NCBI GenBank assembly: GCA_964390645.1
Contig: CAYMLL010000123.1
Location: 1-20,410 of the forward strand
Source of the DNA: CAYMLL01 sp964390645
GTDB taxonomy: Bacteria > Planctomycetota > UBA8108
Reading direction: 5' to 3'
DNA: 20,410 nucleotides
Notes under the pieces: model-generated
Told to the model about the DNA's origin: nothing
Seen by the model: the letters and a program-made list of their open reading frames with translations, nothing else
Databases searched by the model: none
Position numbers and translations under genes: made by a program
In this document: one piece after another, positions 16,610 through 20,410 of the stretch
Position numbering within the stretch: the stretch's first letter is position 1
How the letters are laid out: each line of letters begins with the position of its first letter

Positions 16610-17650
16610 ATGCCGAGATGTGTCGGCTCTGTGCTCTTCACGCTCTCGATGTCGACAGCTCTGTCGCTGACCACCACGGCGGGCGCTGGCGGCGAGCAGC
16701 TTCTCTGGCAGACCAACGCCTACGGCGACGACGTGCACGTCATCGATGTAGCAACGCACGAGGTCGTCCGTCGCATCGTCGTCGGCCCCGAGCCGCACGG
16801 CATCGCCGCTCCGGACGATGCTCATGTGGTCTACATCGCGATCGAGGCGTTCAAGAGACCGAAGGGCGAGCTGATCTGGGTGAACCCGCGGACCTACGAG
16901 GTGGAGCACCGGTTGACGATCGGGCCGAAGCCGAACCAGCTGGCATGCACGCCCGATGGCAAGTGGGTCTACGTGCCTTGTAACGATGGTCACTACTGGG
17001 TGATCGACGGGGTCGAGCGCAAGGTCGTCGCGAAGATCGAGACCGGAGGTCGTCCGCACAACACGCAGGCGTCGCGCGATGGTCGCTGGATGTATCTTTC
17101 ACCGATGGGGGCGCCGAAGCGCGTGACCATCGTCGACGTCCGAGCCGGGCACGAGGTCGTGGGGCACATCCCGTTCTCGAACTCGGTGCGGCCTCCGGCG
17201 CTGTCGAAGGACAACAAGCGCTTCTTTCAAAACGTCGACGGCCTCATCGGATTCGAGGTCGCCGACATCGCGCAGCGCAAGGTCATCGCGCGCGTCGAGC
17301 ACATGATATCGAAGGAACACCAGGGCAAACCGAGCCGCTGCCACGGGCTCGCGATCCGTCCGGACCAGAAGGAGATCTGGTCGTGCAACGTGGAGCATCG
17401 GACCGTCCACGTCCACGACATCACCCGGGACGACTTCCCGCAGATCGCGGCCGTGCCGATGATCGGCCGTGTCTACTGGCTGTGCTTCTCGCCGGACGGC
17501 AAGTATGCGTATCTGGCTGTCCGCAGCAAGCGCAAGGTCGCGGTCGTCGACGTGGCGAAGAAGAAGGTGATCAGGCACATCGATGTCGGAAACACGCCGA
17601 AGCGTAATCTCGTGATCACGCTCGAGAGAGGGAGAAAGCCCGGGGCTTGA
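16610..17650 (+). CDS. Secreted YVTN-type beta-propeller repeat protein
   Basis: This 346-residue protein starts at ATG 16610 with AAGGAG (16596-16601) eight bases upstream. A signal peptide (MPRCVGSVLFTLSMSTALSLTTTAGAG) is followed by repeating propeller blades of about 40-45 residues. The blade signatures are DDVHVIDVATHEVVRRIVVGPEPHGI, TPDGKWVYVPCNDG, RDGRWMYLSP, RVTIVDVRAGHEVV, CFSPDGKYAYLAVRSKRKVAVVDVAKKK and a closing HIDVGNTP. This is the YVTN/NHL-like propeller pattern, in which each blade gives 'V-x-V-I-D' and 'P-D-G-x-x-x-Y'. No catalytic residues or haem motif were recognised, so it may be a binding or scaffold protein, or a propeller subunit that works with the cytochrome encoded next. 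Its TGA overlaps the next ATG by one base (TGATG), which indicates an operon. The upstream in-frame extension to 16475 is Arg-rich and non-protein-like, so it was rejected as the start. Confidence 0.9.
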   Translation: MPRCVGSVLFTLSMSTALSLTTTAGAGGEQLLWQTNAYGDDVHVIDVATHEVVRRIVVGPEPHGIAAPDDAHVVYIAIEAFKRPKGELIWVNPRTYEVEHRLTIGPKPNQLACTPDGKWVYVPCNDGHYWVIDGVERKVVAKIETGGRPHNTQASRDGRWMYLSPMGAPKRVTIVDVRAGHEVVGHIPFSNSVRPPALSKDNKRFFQNVDGLIGFEVADIAQRKVIARVEHMISKEHQGKPSRCHGLAIRPDQKEIWSCNVEHRTVHVHDITRDDFPQIAAVPMIGRVYWLCFSPDGKYAYLAVRSKRKVAVVDVAKKKVIRHIDVGNTPKRNLVITLERGRKPGA

Positions 17651-18132
17651 TGATTCGATCGACCGGCGTGTACGCTCTCATGCTCCCCGTGGCGTTCGTC
17701 GGCTTGCAGGTCGGCTGCGTTCCGACCGTCGACTTCGACGAGCGGCTCCTGTCCGACGGCCGGCGGCTCTACGAAGTGAGCTGCGGCGCCTGCCATCAGA
17801 GCGACGGCGGTGGCAAGAAGGGTGTCGCGTCTCCGCTCGCCGGTTCGGAGTGGGTCCTCGGGGCTGACCCCGTACTGATCCGCATCGCCCTCGACGGTAT
17901 CCGTGGGCCGATCGAGGTCAAGGGTGTGCGCTACCAGCTCGAGATGCCGGCGATGCGGCACATCTACGACGACGAGCAGATGGCGGCGATTCTGACCTAC
18001 GTGCGCCGTGCCTGGGGTAACCGCGGAGCGATCGTATTGCCGGGAGCGGTCCGTGAGATTCGAGCTGACACCGCCGATCGCGGCGACTCGTGGACCGTGC
18101 CCGAGCTTCTGGCGAGGGAGTCCGACAGTTGA
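17650..18132 (+). CDS. Small mono-haem c-type cytochrome, membrane-anchored or exported
   Basis: This 160-residue protein begins at ATG 17650, which overlaps the TGA of the propeller gene; a TTG one codon earlier is also in frame. The N-terminus is hydrophobic and ends VGLQVGC, with Cys24 in a lipobox-like but imperfect position, so it may be a lipoprotein or an uncleaved anchor. One c-type cytochrome domain follows: LYEVSCGACHQSDGGG contains the haem motif (C45, C48, H49). A later LEMPAMRHIYDDEQMAAILTYVRRAWGN segment supplies a likely Met axial ligand (Met99 or Met102) and the C-terminal helix typical of class I cytochrome c. The position between a propeller gene and a dehydrogenase gene suggests an electron-transfer role for the operon. 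The stop lies within the start region of the next gene (4-base overlap). Confidence 0.92.
   Translation: MIRSTGVYALMLPVAFVGLQVGCVPTVDFDERLLSDGRRLYEVSCGACHQSDGGGKKGVASPLAGSEWVLGADPVLIRIALDGIRGPIEVKGVRYQLEMPAMRHIYDDEQMAAILTYVRRAWGNRGAIVLPGAVREIRADTADRGDSWTVPELLARESDS
18114..18120 (+). promoter_or_regulatory. Ribosome-binding site deciding a TTG start
   Basis: GAGGGAG lies eight bases before a TTG at 18129, which is in frame with the dehydrogenase. The TTG overlaps the TGA of the cytochrome gene (TTGA). Both the spacing and the overlap favour this TTG over the GTG at 18090. Confidence 0.55.
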
Positions 18133-19430
18133 GTGACAGCAGCAGGAACGACCAGCCGAGCGATTACGCGTTCGAGATGGCGACCTCGAGCATCCGCTTC
18201 GGAGCGGGCGTGACCCGCGAGGCCGGGATGGACCTCGTCGACCTCGGCGTGCGGCGTGCGATGGTCCTTATCGATCCCGGGCTGGTCGCGAGCGACGCGG
18301 CCACCGTTCTCCTGGAGGCCATCGATTCCGCGGGCGTCCGGCACGCGGTCTTCGATCGGGTTCGCGTCGAGCCGACCGACGCGTCGTTTCGCGATGCGAT
18401 CGAGTTCGCCACGGCAGGGCAGTTCGATGGCTTCGTCGCTCTGGGTGGAGGATCGACGATCGATACCGCCAAGGCCGCGAACCTCTACTCGACCTATCCG
18501 GCGGACTTTCTCGAGTACGTCAACCAGCCGATCGGCCGAGGGCAGCCGGTGCCTGGTCCGCTGAAGCCTCTGATCGCGATTCCGACGACGGCTGGAACCG
18601 GCAGCGAGACGACCGGCGTCGCGATCTTCGACCTCGTCGAGATGCACGCGAAGACCGGGATCGCCCACCGGCGGCTGAAGCCGACGCTCGGGCTCGTCGA
18701 TCCGGAGAACACGCGGACACTACCCTCCGCGGTCGCGGCGTCGTGCGGGCTCGACGTGTTGAGCCACGCGGCAGAGTCCTACACGGCGCTGCCCTTCGAC
18801 CGGCGTCCTTGTCCCGAGCGGCCCCTTCTGCGACCCGCCTACCAGGGCTCGAATCCGATCAGCGATCTCTGGTCGCTCGAGGCGATCCGCATGGTCGGCA
18901 AGTACCTGCGCCGTGCGGTTGTGGATCCGTCCGATGCCGAGGCGCGGGCTCAGATGCTCCTCGCTGCCTCGTACGCGGGGGTAGGGTTCGGCAACGCGGG
19001 AGTCCACCTGCCACACGGCATGTCGTATCCGGTTGCAGGCATGGTGAGGGAGTTTCGTCCGCCGGGCTACGACGTGGATCACGCGCTCATCCCGCACGGT
19101 ATCTCGGTGATCCTCAACGCTCCGGCGGTCGTTCGCTTCACCGCGAGGGTCTGTCCCGAAAGGCATCTTCGCGTCGCCGAGCTGCGCGGCGCCGACGTGT
19201 CCGCGGTGCGGGTGGCCGACGCGGGCGAGGTCCTCGCGGAGCGTTTGATCCTCCTCATGCAGGAGCTCGACGTTCCGAGCGGGCTCGGCGCGGTCGGCTA
19301 CGAGCGCGCCGACATCCCGGGACTCGTCCAGGGCACGCTGCCGCAGCATCGCGTCACCAAGCTGTCGCCGCGTGCTGCGGACGAAGCGGCGCTCGAGGGG
19401 CTCTTCGAGAGCGCGCTTCGCTACTGGTGA
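18129..19430 (+). CDS. Iron-containing alcohol dehydrogenase family, probable hydroxyacid-oxoacid transhydrogenase
   Basis: This 433-residue protein of the Fe-ADH superfamily (PF00465) has no signal peptide, so it is cytoplasmic. Near the N-terminus, DYAFEMATSSIRFGAGVTREAGMDL, and centrally, YQGSNPISDLWSLEAIRMVGKYL, are hallmarks of hydroxyacid-oxoacid transhydrogenase (the ADHFE1 family). That family couples oxidation of 4-hydroxybutyrate-type acids to reduction of 2-oxoglutarate with bound cofactor. The nucleotide-binding GGGSTIDTAKA starts at Gly106. Predicted metal ligands are Asp209 and His213 (GLDVLSHAAES), His296 (HLPHGMSYP) and His323 (HALIPHGIS). The length is close to the family norm. 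The TTG start at 18129 overlaps the cytochrome stop by four bases and has a good ribosome-binding site; GTG 18090 is the alternative. Substrate assignment rests on motif resemblance; a related NAD-dependent Fe-ADH is possible. Confidence 0.9.
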   Translation: MSDSSRNDQPSDYAFEMATSSIRFGAGVTREAGMDLVDLGVRRAMVLIDPGLVASDAATVLLEAIDSAGVRHAVFDRVRVEPTDASFRDAIEFATAGQFDGFVALGGGSTIDTAKAANLYSTYPADFLEYVNQPIGRGQPVPGPLKPLIAIPTTAGTGSETTGVAIFDLVEMHAKTGIAHRRLKPTLGLVDPENTRTLPSAVAASCGLDVLSHAAESYTALPFDRRPCPERPLLRPAYQGSNPISDLWSLEAIRMVGKYLRRAVVDPSDAEARAQMLLAASYAGVGFGNAGVHLPHGMSYPVAGMVREFRPPGYDVDHALIPHGISVILNAPAVVRFTARVCPERHLRVAELRGADVSAVRVADAGEVLAERLILLMQELDVPSGLGAVGYERADIPGLVQGTLPQHRVTKLSPRAADEAALEGLFESALRYW

Positions 19431-19683
19431 GGGGGGAGAGGCTCACACGCGTTGCCGTGACCGTGAGGAGCCCGGTCCTTCTCCTGCTCGTGGAAACCTG
19501 CGCCCTCGGAGAGTCCGGGTCGCCGCGCCTGCGTGCACTGCGCCTCGGACGGGACGATGAGGGCCGCGTGGACGGACGACTCGAGGAGCGCTTCTGGACG
19601 CGTGCGGCAGAGCGCGGTGACGGCGAAGGTGGGGATGAGCTTCCGGTTCTGACTGGTGGCGGGTGCGACGGGACACCCGGACG
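19431..19683. other. Convergent intergenic region, no gene recognised
   Basis: These 253 bases separate the stop of the dehydrogenase and the stop of the minus-strand esterase. Several frames stay open on both strands, but none gives a recognisable protein or a plausible start with a ribosome-binding site. No strong terminator hairpin with a T-run was seen; only a weak five-base AGGAG/CTCCT stem with a ten-base loop occurs near 19467-19486. Confidence 0.5.
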
Positions 19684-20410
19684 TCACCTCTCTTGCACGT
19701 CGTAAGCCCCCTTTGACTGGTGCGGCACCAGCGGCCAGGTGTCCGTCCGGAAGGGGTAGGCCGGCAGCTCCCTCGCGTTCATCAGGCCTCCCGTCGGCAG
19801 GTTGGACCAGCCGTAGCGAACGGCGACCGGCTTCGGCACATCGTCGCTCCAGACCTGGACACGGTTCCTGGCGACGCGCGCCCGGGCGTGATGGAACTCG
19901 CGATCCTCGCCGGCGATGTAGAAGCCGATCTCCTCGTCCTGGTCGAGACGGAGGCCCCGGCTCGTGTTTGCATCGAAGTCGATGAAGATCCTCTTGCCGT
20001 CGATCTCCATCGATTCGTACACCGGTCCGCGCCACTCGAGCAGGCGGCTTCCCTTCCACTGCGTGGCGCCGTAGACCTCCGCGAGCGCCCAGCGGGCGGA
20101 CCGTTCGCCGACGGGGAGCTTGCGGGAGGGGTGGATGCTGCCGTTCGAGTTGGTGTCGAACGTGACGATCAGGCCGGTGTTCGGCGTCGATCTCCAGGTC
20201 CGGAACTGGACCTCACGGATGATGTTGGTGTGGTGGTTCATGTCGTAGGTCATCGAGCGGCGGTTGCTCCAGCCGGCAATCTGGACGATGCCGAAGGGCA
20301 ACTCATCGTCAGCGAAGGTTCGTCGCCAGTCAGCGACCACCGCCGGGAACGTTCGCGGGAAGGGCTTCCAGTTCTCGACGCACGAGTTGTTCTCGCCCTG
20401 GTAGAAGAGG
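19684..20410 (-). CDS. Sialate O-acetylesterase-like protein, C-terminal part (5' end outside window)
   Basis: The minus-strand frame is open from the window edge to a TGA at 19686-19684, giving about 242 residues. The first visible residues are LFYQGENNS, the WYQGExN signature of SASA-type esterases (PF03629). PFGIVQIAGWSNRRS follows, then a DTNSNGSIHPSRKLPVGERSARWAL segment. The His there (GSIHP) fits the catalytic His of the family, and GERLARWAL-like sequence usually follows it. A C-terminal beta-rich domain with MEIDGKRIFIDFDAN and FYIAGEDREFHHARARV is typical of the long (about 500-600 residue) sialate O-acetylesterases of planctomycetes and Bacteroidetes, where it carries a C-terminal jelly-roll. 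The nucleophile serine block lies outside the window. It is a longer subtype than the esterase at 3559-4542, so the two are not recent duplicates. Confidence 0.9.
   Translation of the reverse strand, partial: LFYQGENNSCVENWKPFPRTFPAVVADWRRTFADDELPFGIVQIAGWSNRRSMTYDMNHHTNIIREVQFRTWRSTPNTGLIVTFDTNSNGSIHPSRKLPVGERSARWALAEVYGATQWKGSRLLEWRGPVYESMEIDGKRIFIDFDANTSRGLRLDQDEEIGFYIAGEDREFHHARARVARNRVQVWSDDVPKPVAVRYGWSNLPTGGLMNARELPAYPFRTDTWPLVPHQSKGAYDVQER

Noticed and set aside
19421..20059. Minus-strand frame across the 3' intergenic region as a separate small gene
   Set aside because: Most of it is out of frame within the esterase gene. The part in 19431-19683 has no start with a ribosome-binding site and no recognisable family.

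Overview
The window is high-GC bacterial DNA (about two thirds G+C by eye) and is almost certainly from a member of the Planctomycetota or a close PVC relative. The reason is its content: three separate gene pairs that each encode a Planctomycetes-type cytochrome/DUF1549/DUF1553 protein and a DUF1501 protein, plus sialate O-acetylesterase (SASA) type esterases. These families are expanded in planctomycetes and rare elsewhere. No tRNA, rRNA, CRISPR array, insertion sequence or integrase was seen, so this looks like a resident chromosomal region rich in extracytoplasmic enzymes rather than a mobile island.

Layout. 1-195: the C-terminal end of a membrane transporter, probably MFS. 234-3499 (minus): pair 1, a short DUF1549/DUF1553 protein and a translationally coupled DUF1501 protein. 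3559-4542 (plus): a secreted SASA-family esterase. 4543-5279 (plus): a decayed, 5'-truncated glycoside hydrolase of the alpha-galactosidase (melibiase) type, with two single-base frameshifts and one in-frame stop that can be located. 5452-11236 (plus): pair 2 (PSCyt1-DUF1549-jelly-roll-DUF1553, then DUF1501), followed after 13 bases by a gene for a single-CxxCH protein that probably belongs to the same operon. 11275-16240 (minus): pair 3 (PSCyt1-DUF1549-F5/8C-like-DUF1553, then DUF1501), convergent with the previous operon. 16241-16609: a divergent promoter region. 16610-19430 (plus): a tight three-gene operon with overlapping stops and starts, encoding a secreted YVTN-type beta-propeller, a small mono-haem c-type cytochrome, and an iron-dependent alcohol dehydrogenase family protein that resembles hydroxyacid-oxoacid transhydrogenase. 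19431-19683: no recognisable gene. 19684-20410 (minus): the C-terminal part of a second SASA-family esterase that runs off the window.

How the parts may work together. The three PSCyt/DUF1501 pairs carry signal or Tat-like N-termini, c-type haem motifs and carbohydrate-binding-like middle domains. With the two esterases and the galactosidase remnant, they fit extracytoplasmic processing of decorated polysaccharides. That role is inference, because DUF1549, DUF1553 and DUF1501 have no proven biochemical function that I can name. The propeller/cytochrome/dehydrogenase operon is the least explained unit: it combines an exported redox-type pair with a predicted cytoplasmic 2-hydroxyacid-linked enzyme.
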